From Nitzschia sp. DOCU1 (Eukaryota > Bacillariophyta > Bacillariophyceae > Bacillariales > Bacillariaceae): 20,585 nt of DNA. A program made the translations under genes and the position numbers. The stretch is from positions 1-20,585 of the forward strand of contig CATOAN010000010.1 of assembly GCA_951394045.1 (NCBI GenBank), in the 5' to 3' direction. The notes beneath the pieces are model-generated. The model saw only the letters and a list, made by a program, of their open reading frames with translations. It did not search any database and was not told where the DNA came from. Positions 1 through 9,633 of the stretch are shown here, piece after piece. How positions within the stretch are numbered: position 1 is the first letter of the stretch; the number at the start of each line of letters is the position of its first letter.

Positions 1-198
1 GAAATTCGTTGAATTCATGCATAGTGGCACATTTGTCACGAAATTGCTGTCAAAGAAATTGGCGGCATCATTTTCGTTAGCTTTTCGTCGGTGTTGCTAA
101 ATTGGATACATCATGCCGGCATCGGAGGACAAGGATTGGCCACAATTTTCCTTTACTTTGTCGCGTTCCTATTATTATTTCACTCCATCCGAATTGAA

Positions 199-1110
199 AT
201 GATGCTTCAAAGTAGTGCTAGTACATGTACATTCCTTGTGCTCATCTTGATGAGCCTTGCCTCCTCCGCCGAGTCCATCATCCTTGAGCGGAATCATCAG
301 GATGTGAATGATGCGGAAATGGTGTATTTGGAGGATGATATGGAAGACGAGAAACTGTCGCCGTTGAACAATCTTCGTAAAGCTGTTGGGGAACATCGAC
401 ACTTGGAAGGGCAGGCTCCGAAATCAAAGATCATTTCCAACGGAGCGGATGACACGGAAGAAAGATATATCCGCTCATCGGCCCGATCTTCTTCCAACGG
501 AGAGATAGATATTAGTCGAGGAACGTACATGGCTGCATCAAAAGCAAAGTCTGCTAACCCAGCTAAATCGTCCAGAAAGAGCAAAGATCGCGACGACGCC
601 GAGGATCAGGTGCTATCCAGTGTCCAAACCAGTGCGCCAAGCATCTCCCCGGAGCCGACGGGTTCCAATATGCCTTCCAATGTGCCGAGCATTTCCCCAC
701 AGCCGACCGATTCCAAAATGCCATCCCGTGAGCCGTCTCCCAAGCCGTCCCCAGGGCCATCCGACATGCCATCCGACATGCCCAGCACCGAAATTGAAGG
801 CGAATGTGCTTCTCGCATGTATGAAATGAAAAACATGGGGAAAAAGGGGATTTGTTGGGGCGAGGCCAACACTAAAGCACCTCTTTATGGCTTTACCACT
901 GGTTCAGAATGTGGGCTTCGGCTTAAAATCTCGAATCCCGACAAATATGGATTCGATCCTTTTTGTTGCTCTTGCTGTTGCAACATTGAGGCTGACGAAC
1001 CACAATGTGTCTCCCAAAGTGTCTGTGTCAAGGCCCAACAAGGCAACAGCCGTATGCGAATGCTCGAGCACGTGGAAGACGAGGATGTGCCAGACTTTTT
1101 GCTTTGGTAG
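199..1110 (+). CDS. Secreted Pro/Ser-rich protein with Cys-rich C-terminal domain (hypothetical)
   Basis: This 303-residue protein has no family I can name. The start is the first ATG of the frame, at 199; the open frame runs further upstream but only from a GTG. Residues 1-24 look like a signal peptide: a hydrophobic TFLVLILMSLASSA core followed by a small-residue cleavage site. A charged linker follows. Residues about 141-195 are a low-complexity run of PSxxPS/PSISP-type repeats, a style common in diatom secreted and cell-wall-associated proteins. The last 100 residues hold ten cysteines (C203 to C276), including a CCSCCC cluster, suggesting a disulfide-bonded extracellular module. The tail is acidic and ends DFLLW. 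No intron is needed. Secretion is well supported; a role at the cell surface or frustule is only an inference from the repeat type. Confidence 0.75.
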   Translation: MMLQSSASTCTFLVLILMSLASSAESIILERNHQDVNDAEMVYLEDDMEDEKLSPLNNLRKAVGEHRHLEGQAPKSKIISNGADDTEERYIRSSARSSSNGEIDISRGTYMAASKAKSANPAKSSRKSKDRDDAEDQVLSSVQTSAPSISPEPTGSNMPSNVPSISPQPTDSKMPSREPSPKPSPGPSDMPSDMPSTEIEGECASRMYEMKNMGKKGICWGEANTKAPLYGFTTGSECGLRLKISNPDKYGFDPFCCSCCCNIEADEPQCVSQSVCVKAQQGNSRMRMLEHVEDEDVPDFLLW

Positions 1111-2050
1111 GCCTTTGTCGATCACTATTTGTCACCACCCCATTCTATGTTTGCAAAGTATCCTGGCTTTTGTAGCATAAAGTAGCACCTCAATGCATTT
1201 TGTCGTGTACGGCTTGGAACGCTTTGGCATCCATTCCCTGCTTTTTGGTAAACGTTGACGCCAATTGGATCATCGGACTTGATGAGTACCATCGTATCTC
1301 GCAAAACGGGGCGAAATGAGGGCTTTCTCTTTGCGCCCGGGTTAGCGTCAATCGGATCGCACGGCAAAGGGTGCTGCCATGCAACGTGCCGCTTTCTCTT
1401 TTTGCATAGCACTAATGTGCCATCCTTTTCCATACCCGATCGAAAAGGGAGTCACTTTTTCTTAACCCGAGAAAGCCCACCAGACTAACATGAAAGAAAG
1501 TGCCATGCAAGAAAGAAAGGTGGCATTTTGCATGACATCACTCAAGTGCGATTCTCTAAACGGGGTAAAAATAGAGGTGTATCTTTTCCGTAACGCGCCC
1601 GGTTAAGCCAAACTTGCAAATTGGGTGCCGCTCGAGTGGCACGCGATTCTGCTCTACGTATTTCGCCATTCTAGTCCGACTAAGTTGACCACGTTATCTC
1701 GACGCTATGGCGTTGGAGTTGAACCGAGATAACAGTGTAGGGGTACAGCAAACACCGAAGAATCTTCTTCGTTGGATCGACATAAAGCGGGACTGCTTTT
1801 AGGTTATGAGTCAAAATGGCACGACCGATTTACCGCTAAAAGTCGTTCGTGACTGTGTTGGAAGCATATGTGTGTCGTGCAAGCTCCGGTTGGATCTTTC
1901 CAAAATGGCGAAGCCCGCGATCCTGGTACTTTCCCCTCTTTCTTCCGAAGACTACGACGACGACCGCAGTCAAAAAATCCTTAACCTCGCATTCACAAAC
2001 ACATCGACGGCAAAGTAAGCTTTGTTATAACAACAACTACTACAATTATC
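1111..2050. other. Intergenic region upstream of the J-protein gene
   Basis: No gene is recognised in these 940 bases. The region must contain the promoter of the J-protein gene, but there is no convincing TATA box close to its ATG. It holds one notable inverted repeat (1693-1733, listed separately) and purine-rich GAAAGAAAG runs near 1492-1520 beside a smaller inverted repeat (CATGCAA/TTGCATG). Open frames on both strands are short and match nothing I know. Confidence 0.6.
1693..1733. repeat. Inverted repeat, 9-bp perfect arms
   Basis: GTTATCTCG at 1693-1701 is the exact reverse complement of CGAGATAAC at 1725-1733. The 23-base spacer contains a nested ACGC-TATG-GCGT hairpin. It lies about 320 bases upstream of the J-protein start, so it could be a protein-binding site or an RNA stem in a long leader. 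Function is unknown. Confidence 0.6.
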
Positions 2051-4142
2051 ATGACGCAAAAGACGCAGGAGGAACTCAAAGCGGAGCAGCAAGAAGCCCA
2101 GGCCAAACTAGAGGCGCTCCTGAAACAATCCAAGCCCAAGAATCTTCGCGAAGGCGTCGGATCTGGTGTCAATAATATCCTGGCGGGTGCCCTTGGAGGT
2201 GCTGGGGTAGCTGTGTTGGCACCTACCATGGGATTTGCAGTTGGTCTGCAGAATGGAGGCCTTATCGGTGCGTCTTGCTTTCGGAAGATAATGTGTTGTT
2301 GGATGATTTGCTAGTCGTATTTTGGGCATGACGTGGACTACAATCGGACATTTAGGATACAAATGAACTCGTCAGTTTGCCATGACACTTTGGTACCCGA
2401 AAAGCTCACATGATATTCATTGCTCGCTATCTATCTTATAGGTGGAGCCCTTGGAGCGGCAGGCGGTGCCGTGATTGGTGCTTTGGGTGCTGTAGGATTG
2501 GTCGCTGGAGGGGCAATTTCGGGAGGTACGAAGTCTTAAGCTGCACACAAGCAAATGGAGATGTCGCCCCCTCTCATTATTCTGTGCATTGTTGTATCCT
2601 TTTTTCTTTCTTCCTTTGTTACATTATTTGTCGCTTCTAATTTGCGCAGTAACCCAAGTACTTCGGGGTATTGCAGCAGTTCCTGAAGCCGTCACGGCAC
2701 CCAAACAGGGCAAATGGTGGAACGAATCCATCCACGCTTGGGTGTATACAGACTTGTCCAAGATGCAAGTTCCAGAAAACGATGATGACTTGTTGGGCAA
2801 TATTCAGGCGGAATTGGATGCCTCTGGAAAGCCGACGGGTGCTAGTACTGGGGCGGTCAAGGATCCCTATTATTATGACATGTTGGAGGTGCGTGTGGAC
2901 GGCGACAATGACCACACAACAATGTGTGATTTACAAATTCCCTAACACTCTTGTTTCATCTTTTTTATGCTTCTCTTTCAGGTCGACCCAAAAGCGGACG
3001 CAAGTGCTATCAAACGAAAGTATTATATTCTTGCAAGGAAATACCACCCCGACAAGAATGACTCTGCCGAGGCTGCTGAGAAGTTCAAGGAAATTGCAGA
3101 AGCCTACCAAGTATTGAGTGATCCGCAGCTGCGTGCAAAGTACGATTTGGATGGAAAGGATGCTCTGAGTGGAGATAAGACTTCCCTCAATGAAGATGCC
3201 CATCGACCGGATCCCTCCATTCTATTGGCCTTTTTGTTTGGATCGGACAAGTTTCAAAATTATGTTGGACGCTTGGCGACATCCACAAGTGCCATGTTGG
3301 GGGACTCGTCCAAGCTAAGTGTTGCCGATGCTCGAACGTTGCAAGAGCGCCGGGTCAGTCGATTGGCTTTGATCTTGGCAGAAAAGGTGGAGCCATGGAC
3401 CAAAGAGGAGTACGATTTGTGCAAGGTTCAATGGAAGACGGAAGCAGAAGATTTGGTATCGGCAAGCTATGGATGGGAATTGCTTCAATTATTGGGAATG
3501 GCCTATGAGGTTGCTGCAGCACAGTTCCTTGGAAGCATGGAGTCTGGCATCGGTATGCCCAGCATCGGGAAGTGGGCTGATGCGCAGCAAGCACGTGCAA
3601 AGGGCAAGAAGGCTTCTAACAAGAATCAATTCCAGACCATGATGGCCAGTCTAGATGCCATGAAGATTAGTTTAGAGTACCAGGAAAAGATTGCCCATGC
3701 AAAATCAGACGACGAAAAGGCAAAGCTACAGCGAGAAATGGAAGAGGCGACTCAAGATATCATGCTCAAGGTTATCTGGACGACCACTGCCGTTGGTAAG
3801 TACCGTGAAGAATCGGCATCTATATCAAATTTCTCATTCAGAATGATCGTCTAACCACCTCACTAACTGCAAATTCTTTCATCCTTACCAGATATCATGT
3901 CAACGGTTCACGAAGTTTGTCAAATGGTATTCTTTGACCAAAGCGTAGACAAGGAGATCCGCAAAAGTCGGGCTCACGCAGTCAAGGCTTTAGGAGAGAT
4001 TTTCCAAGCGACCCAAGAACCCCCAGCCTCCGAGGGAAAGAAGAGCGCCCGTGCCATTTTCGAAGAAGCGGCGCTAGCGGCCACGGTAGAAACGATCAAG
4101 CGAAAGGACGAAGCCGCTCACATGGCGTCCTACGGATCCTAA
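2051..4142 (+). CDS. J-domain co-chaperone with glycine-zipper-like N-terminus and DnaJ-X-like C-terminal domain (5 exons)
   Basis: Exons are 2051-2267, 2442-2525, 2650-2888, 2982-3795 and 3892-4142. All four introns (174, 124, 93 and 96 bases) are GT-AG and keep the frame, giving 534 residues. Residues 1-30 are a charged helix. Residues about 35-107 are Gly/Ala-rich with repeated GxxxG spacing, like a glycine zipper that could insert in or lie on a membrane. A conserved-looking GKWWNES...W.YTDL segment follows. The J domain spans about 174-241, with the Hsp70-stimulating HPD at 202-204. The following helical region ([19 protein letters not shown], then [20 protein letters not shown]) resembles the DnaJ-X domain of plant and algal J-proteins. 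The expected role is stimulating an Hsp70 ATPase and recruiting it, possibly to a membrane. The J domain is certain; location and clients are unknown. The gene converges with the desaturase at 4346-5659. Confidence 0.9.
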
Positions 4143-4345
4143 AATTCTACGCTTTGCTGCTTGTACCCGTTCTAATTTAGGAGTAGTAGTAAGTAATAGG
4201 CAGCTCAAGCAACGTAGCACAAATGCTGGTTGAACAAGGACTCGTGCCTATTGGCTTTTTCATGTAGGTTTTATGAACAGTAGCTGTGGAGTCGGTACAA
4301 ACGGATTGGTGATCGTGTGGAGAGAATTGTTTTTACTCTGGGGCC

Positions 4346-5659
4346 TCATTCACTCTTCGCTGCCGCCCGTTCCGCGATTGCGTCCTTCTCGAGGTATAGG
4401 TTCTCGTACGATTCCGGGAACCACTTCATGTTGGTGTTGCCAACCATAATGTCGACCGTCTTTTTCAGCCGCCAAAACACATTTTGCTTGACATACGGCA
4501 CACCGTAGCGTTGGCAGATCTCCTCGACCAAAGGAGCGGACTTTTGGTAGCTCAACATGGAAAGTTGAGGCCACATGTGGTGCTCAATCTGATAGTTCAA
4601 CCAACCATGCATGAAATCGACCAGATTGGAACCCATGTGGTAATCGACCGAGGCGAGTACCTGTCGCAAGTAAAAAGATCCCGAAAAGGGCCGGCAAGCC
4701 CGACGGAATCGATACATGTCGTCTCCTGCGTGGTTCGTAACAATAGCGATGAAGCCATGCACGTTTGTCAGCAGTTCGGCCAAGAAGAGGTTCTTGACGG
4801 CATTCCAGTACATATCAGAGCCCACCCCCATGTGTCCCCCGACAGCAAGCCAAGGTAGGGGGACAAGGAAGAAGTGGATCAACAAATACGGAGCAAGAAC
4901 TACAGTCAATAACTCGAAGAGAGAGTAGAAGTAGTTTTGTCCGACGAAGCAGTCCTTGATTGTTACCGGTTCTTCCGGTTTGATGTGCGGTGGGATCGAC
5001 ACTCCATTGCGGCGCATTTGTGCGAGCTTGAGCTCCTTGTATGTGTTTGGAGCATAGTAGAACCACTTCCAAGTCATCATGAAAAACCCAACAATCACGT
5101 ACTTGAGGAAAAGTGGGATCCTCATTCCTCGCAAGAAGGCAAGATTCTGTTCGACCAGGTCGGGATCGGTAATTTCACTCAAATTGTAGTGATGACGATT
5201 GTTATGTTCCACATTCCAGGCCTCTGGCATCATCCAGTCAAACCAATCATTGAAGCGTCGCCACAAGGTACCCAAGGCGAACTTGAATCTAGACCAGCGT
5301 CCCTTGTTTGGGTGGCATTTCTCATAACCTCCGTGGCAAGTGTGATGGGCAATCATGGCCCATCGAGAGAAGGTATACAGGGAAAGCCCGATGATGGAAA
5401 TGGGATTAACTCCAAAACCCATTGTTAGCAATCCAACTGCGGCGAAGCAGTTGGACCACATGATCATCTTATTCAAGTGAGCAACATCGTCTGGACCCTG
5501 CTCTGCCTCGAGCTTCTTGCCTAGCGCTCGGATTTCCGAAGAAAATGAATCAAAGTCAAATGCTTCAATCCATTCGTCCCCGGCAGCAAGTTTCTTGCCG
5601 CCAACGGAGGTCGTAGTTGACTTTTCAGGCTCAGAAGGAAGAAACTCCGGTCGACACAT
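4346..5659 (-). CDS. Membrane fatty acid desaturase, front-end-like, without cytochrome b5 domain (copy 1)
   Basis: This is a 437-residue di-iron membrane desaturase of the FA_desaturase superfamily. Three histidine boxes are visible: HHTCH at 105-109, HNNRHH at 152-157 and QIEHH at 357-361. The Gln-containing third box is typical of front-end desaturases, which insert double bonds on the carboxyl side of existing ones. Those enzymes usually carry an N-terminal cytochrome b5 domain with HPGG; none is present here, so an external electron donor is expected. Hydrophobic segments lie at about 70-104, 185-205 and 245-300. The start is the first ATG; the frame opens four codons earlier only from a TTG. 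The downstream paralogue also begins MC-x-PE, supporting this start. No introns and no targeting peptide are evident. Substrate and position of desaturation cannot be read from the sequence. The gene is divergent from its paralogue at 6518. Confidence 0.9.
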   Translation of the reverse strand: MCRPEFLPSEPEKSTTTSVGGKKLAAGDEWIEAFDFDSFSSEIRALGKKLEAEQGPDDVAHLNKMIMWSNCFAAVGLLTMGFGVNPISIIGLSLYTFSRWAMIAHHTCHGGYEKCHPNKGRWSRFKFALGTLWRRFNDWFDWMMPEAWNVEHNNRHHYNLSEITDPDLVEQNLAFLRGMRIPLFLKYVIVGFFMMTWKWFYYAPNTYKELKLAQMRRNGVSIPPHIKPEEPVTIKDCFVGQNYFYSLFELLTVVLAPYLLIHFFLVPLPWLAVGGHMGVGSDMYWNAVKNLFLAELLTNVHGFIAIVTNHAGDDMYRFRRACRPFSGSFYLRQVLASVDYHMGSNLVDFMHGWLNYQIEHHMWPQLSMLSYQKSAPLVEEICQRYGVPYVKQNVFWRLKKTVDIMVGNTNMKWFPESYENLYLEKDAIAERAAAKSE

Positions 5660-6517
5660 GGTTTTCGACAAGCAAAGCAGGATGTGGAGGCAAGTCTGTT
5701 ACTACTGGGGGTCCAAACGCTAGCCGGTATGTCAACGTCCGGAGTGCGCCAAAATACGTGGAAGCAAAGAATGTATTTCCAGCGGGTTGGTTGTGACCGA
5801 CGTGGACCAGAACAGTGCCCGTAGCGACTGCCTCCGTCTCCGGCGTTCATGAATACGATTGCCTCTCCTCTCCTCGCGCTATGTTGAACGAGAGATCGGA
5901 AAGACCCAGATCGGCACCGGAATACGTGGTCAGGAAAATGAGGCTGACGATGCTCGCTCGACATGACGGTTTGGCAATATAAAGCCTGCGTCACTTAGAA
6001 GACACAAACAGTAACGATAGTGCCCCGTGTCCGAAATCCGACCTTGTTGTGTCGTATTCTTATAGCCCATCTTCGGAGTACACAACTCCAGAGCTTCATT
6101 TTCTGCAGAAGATTGCGTCTGGGCTCGTACGCCAAGCAAAATTTTATGCCTGAGATTTCGATTTGTCGTACAGAAAACGGATCGTAAATTCATAGGAAAT
6201 GGACAAAGGGTTACTAATTTCGCTTCGCACCCGTCGTCGGCAGTTTTGCATCCCCAAAAAGATCGAAAAAGGGACCTCGTTGGATAGGAGGTAGGTGCAA
6301 ACGCGCAAAATGGCTGCGCGATTACCGTCGCGCGACTGGCAAAAACATGCCGATCGTCATCTTGGTTTCCCGAATCCGGGTACCAGCCCAAGAGCTGGTG
6401 GTGTGGAAAGGGGACGTGGCAACGAAAACGATTCCTTCGGCTCTCGATCCACACAAAAATACATCGGCCATCTGCGGTTGAGCTCACACATTTTCGGTAC
6501 GAGTATTGAATTGCAAC
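5660..6517. promoter_or_regulatory. Shared 858-base spacer between divergent desaturase genes
   Basis: The two desaturase genes start at either end of this region and are transcribed outward, so it must contain both promoters. Both starts sit in a similar context (ACATGTGT). A TATAAA lies at about 5979 and a GCGTCAC motif just after it; on the minus strand the latter reads TGACGC, a form described for diatom CO2/cAMP-responsive elements. One copy of such a short motif is weak evidence. Minus-strand open frames cross the region but look like chance. Confidence 0.55.
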
Positions 6518-7837
6518 ATGTGTGCACCTGAACTAAAGGTAAAAGTGGCTCCCGTCGACGCCAAGGGCAAGCTTTTGTCGTCTGGAACAAAGTTGGCCAA
6601 GGAAGATGAGTGGCTTGCAACGTTCGATTTTGAGGCGTTCTCAGAGGAAGTAAGGGCACTGGGAAGGCAGCTTGAGGCGGATCAGGGGGCAGCTGACGTT
6701 GCTCATTTGAACAAAATGATCATGTGGTCGAACAGTCTTGCCGCTATTGGCTTGCTGACCATGGGCTTTGGAGTTAATCCCATTTCGATCATTGGGCTCT
6801 CATTGTACACCTTCTCTCGTTGGACCATGATTGCCCACCACACTTGCCACGGAGGATATGAGAAATGCCATCCAAATAAGGGACGATGGTCACGGTTTAA
6901 GTTTGGCCTAGGCACCTTGTGGCGACGTTTCAATGATTGGTTTGACTGGATGATGCCTGAAGCCTGGAACGTCGAGCATAATAATCGTCACCATTACAAT
7001 TTGAGCGAGATCACAGACCCCGATCTTGTCGAGCAAAACCTTCAAGCCGTGCGAGAATCGTCCAGTCCCATGTTCCTCAAATACATGCGCGTTGCGTTTG
7101 TTATGCTGACTTGGAAGTGGTTCTACTATGCCCCAAACACTTACAAGGAACTGAAGCTAGCGCGTATGCGTCGCAACGGCGTACCGATTCCTGCCGGGGT
7201 GAAGCCAGAGGAAGCTGTAACGATCCAAGAATGTTTGCTTGGCAATAATTCTTTCTACTCTTTCTTCGAGCTCATGTACACGGTGTTGGGACCTTACCTT
7301 CTCATTCACTTTTTCCTTGTTCCTCTGCCCTGGCTTGCTGTCGGGGAGAGAATGGGACTGGGATCTGAAATGTACTGGAATGCGGTCAAGAACCTTTTCT
7401 TGGCTGACCTTTTAACTAATGTACACGGATTCATTGCTGTGGTTACAAACCACGCAGGAGACGACATGTACCGCTTCAGGAGGCCGTGCCGTCCTTTCTC
7501 GGGATCTTTCTACTTGAGGCAAGTGCTTGCGTCTGTGGACTACCACATGGGCACCAACGTCGTGGACTTTATGCACGGCTGGCTTAACTACCAGATTGAG
7601 CATCACATGTGGCCTCAGCTTTCCATGTTGAGCTATCAAAAATCCGCTCCTCTAATGGAGGAAATTTGCCGTCGCCACGGTGTACCATATGTGAAGGAAA
7701 GCGTCTTTTTGCGATTGAAGAAGACTGTCGACATCATGGTAGGCAACACCAGCATGCGGTGGTTTCCAGAAAACTACGAGGAGGAATATTTACGACTGGA
7801 CTCGTTACAAGAGGCCAAAGCGCTCAAGCAGCAATAG
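6518..7837 (+). CDS. Membrane fatty acid desaturase, front-end-like, without cytochrome b5 domain (copy 2)
   Basis: This 439-residue paralogue of the gene at 4346-5659 is about 80% identical by eye from the DEW motif (residues 30-32) onward. Histidine boxes are HHTCH at 107-111, HNNRHH at 154-159 and QIEHH at 359-363, so all expected iron ligands are present and the enzyme looks intact. The cytochrome b5 domain is again absent. Differences concentrate in the first 30 residues, in a stretch after the second histidine box (about 178-200), in the loop at about 225-262, and at the extreme C-terminus. The core around the boxes is almost invariant. This suggests the same chemistry, with possible divergence in substrate handling or localisation. 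The start is the first ATG; an upstream TTG in frame is not used. There are no introns. Two small hairpins follow the stop codon directly. Confidence 0.9.
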   Translation: MCAPELKVKVAPVDAKGKLLSSGTKLAKEDEWLATFDFEAFSEEVRALGRQLEADQGAADVAHLNKMIMWSNSLAAIGLLTMGFGVNPISIIGLSLYTFSRWTMIAHHTCHGGYEKCHPNKGRWSRFKFGLGTLWRRFNDWFDWMMPEAWNVEHNNRHHYNLSEITDPDLVEQNLQAVRESSSPMFLKYMRVAFVMLTWKWFYYAPNTYKELKLARMRRNGVPIPAGVKPEEAVTIQECLLGNNSFYSFFELMYTVLGPYLLIHFFLVPLPWLAVGERMGLGSEMYWNAVKNLFLADLLTNVHGFIAVVTNHAGDDMYRFRRPCRPFSGSFYLRQVLASVDYHMGTNVVDFMHGWLNYQIEHHMWPQLSMLSYQKSAPLMEEICRRHGVPYVKESVFLRLKKTVDIMVGNTSMRWFPENYEEEYLRLDSLQEAKALKQQ

Positions 7838-7872
7838 GCCCGACGTTCGGGCTGGAAACTTTCAAAGAAAGT
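7838..7872 (+). repeat. Two adjacent 6-bp hairpins right after the desaturase stop codon
   Basis: GCCCGA-CGT-TCGGGC occupies 7838-7852 and ACTTTC-AAA-GAAAGT occupies 7858-7872. Both stems are perfect, with three-base loops, and the first begins at the base after the TAG. They would form in the 3' UTR of the mRNA. The gene on the other side (8111, minus) converges on this 273-base gap. Any role in RNA stability or 3' end formation is a guess. Confidence 0.5.
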
Positions 7873-8110
7873 CGTCAATCTACACAAACCGATTTCGCCC
7901 GCTTTCACGCCGAGGCTCAATGCCTCCACTGCTGTTATCGCCATCTTAATATCCCACTAAGCCTATTAACTTGTTCTAGGAAGGAAATATAACGATTTAT
8001 CCTGTACAACACGTTTGTTTTTTTAGTTGCTTAATATGAGAGTGCCTTACATTTCGTTCCATTCGAACGACGGAGATATCTGGTTTTGGATGGTGGCAAG
8101 CCCGAAGTCT

Positions 8111-9633
8111 CTATAGGAGCTCGTCAAATTTGTCTTTCTTTGAGTGGCTTGAAGCCTCAGTTACCAAAGCAATCTTGCGCAACGAGCTTCGAATCGATTC
8201 GGATCGATTTCTTGCAAATGTCGTGTCTTTCTTTTTGGTATTCCCGGTCAGGTACTTTTCCAGTTCCAACGGATCCCCACAGCACATGTCCAAAAAGTCG
8301 GGGTGTCGGGAATGCTCCGTAGGCTCGGCCACGATCACCTCCTCTTTTGTCGATGTGGGTGGGTCCTCTGGAACGGCGTCGTCGTCCGCATCCTCTAGGT
8401 TGGTACCCTCGTCTTCATCAGGCGACACATCCTCACTTGGATTAGAAAGCAAGTCAGCATCGTTCATCATATCCGGATCATCAGGGTCTCGTGGGCGAAT
8501 TCGTGCATATTTGTCCTCGCTTCCGGCCACGGGTGACGGCATACCGTCGGCAACCTTGAGGCCATTCTTTTCGGGAATCTCACTATCGTCTTCAGTATGA
8601 ATACTTTCACTTGGACTGACAACGTGTTCGTCATTATCATCCTCACTAGTATCGCCCTCGACCTTCTCGGGAGCTTCCGCGTCAGCGTCAATATTTCTTC
8701 TACCAACGCGAGTGGAAATGCAACATCCCAAGGGACCACAGACTAGAGAGTCCTTGTACGGTCTCAAGAATGTAAAACCAATGGCAACAAGCATGAATCC
8801 GCCGACGGCTCCCAAGGAATAGTATGCTCCGTTTTCTAGATCGCAGGAGTTCTGAGAGGTTGGATCGAGGCTGCACAATAGCAAAACGAAGAGTTGAATG
8901 CGTTAGTGGGAACCAAAATGGGTGATTGGTGTCGTTTGAATGAATGCCGCCACACTTACCAGAACTGCTTCTCGAGGAATACGAGGAAGGAACACAATTG
9001 CAGAACGCTAGCTGAGAAAAACAAAAATCGAACGAGCATGTAGCTTCCTCGCAGGCGGCAACAGCAAAATTCGCAGTAGATTTGGAATAGGGCCAACAGG
9101 GCCAGAAGTGGAGCAATAATACTGCACCACTGGGCAGCAATGAAATATCGCTGCTGGCCCACTTCTGCCCAATCGTAGTAACTAATGCATTGTCCTCCAA
9201 AGACACCTGATTCTGAACTTGATTTGGAATACCGAAAGAGTCCGACCGATGCCGTGGCCAAATCTTCAAATGGGGGCGTCAATCCTTCCCATGGCTGTCC
9301 GTCCAATGCCCGATACGAAAAGAATGCACAGGAGTATATGGAACAGATGGATGCAGTTATTGCCGCAGCCGCTAGGATGGACAGAAAGAATCTGGTACAA
9401 ATGAAGCACGCGATGGATGAGGGAATTGAATGAGAAATAAATACCGAAAAGCACCAGCAATCGCAACACAACTTCTTTCAGCTGGCGTACCTGGAGCAGC
9501 ACGGCCTTCGGCTGGGCCTCTCCTCGTCATTGATTTCGTCCATGGTCGACCAGAAGTTCTTTTGGAGCTCGTTATCCACTTCTGGTAGTCTGGCCCAGTG
9601 GGAACAGTCGAGTTGAGAGTGATGGTTGTTCAT
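8111..9633 (-). CDS. Four-transmembrane protein with conserved loop cysteines and acidic cytosolic tail (family member 1, 3 exons)
   Basis: Exons on the minus strand are 9633-9491, 9391-8960 and 8870-8111, with GT-AG introns of 99 and 89 bases, giving 444 residues. The start is the first ATG after an in-frame TGA. Predicted helices are about 49-74, 131-153, 165-187 and 207-227. The first loop has SVGLFRY (96-102) and C116; C69 in CxFF ends helix 1; the second loop has C192 and C201. With both loops outside, these four cysteines could form disulfides, a topology like claudins or tetraspanins, though I see no signature of either. Residues from about 235 are a mostly Asp/Glu-rich tail that turns basic at the end. 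The gene at 10798-13487 has the same architecture, cysteines and intron phases, which supports this gene model. Function is unknown. Confidence 0.8.

Noticed and set aside
91..198. Upstream extension of the secreted protein from a GTG
   Set aside because: Eukaryotic nuclear genes start at ATG, and the ATG at 199 places a proper signal peptide at the N-terminus. The same reasoning trimmed non-ATG starts at 5671, 6506, 9979 and 17220.
1125..1433. Minus-strand 102-codon frame from an ATG
   Set aside because: No recognisable domain or composition bias, in a region otherwise looking like intergenic sequence; length is within chance expectation.
5521..5994. Minus-strand 157-codon frame overlapping the start of the first desaturase
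   Set aside because: Overlaps a secure coding region in another frame and shows no domain.
5930..6487. Minus-strand 185-codon frame in the desaturase spacer
   Set aside because: Cys/Arg/Ser-rich composition with no domain, and it occupies what must be promoter sequence for two genes. Long for chance, so conservation would be worth checking, but not enough to call.
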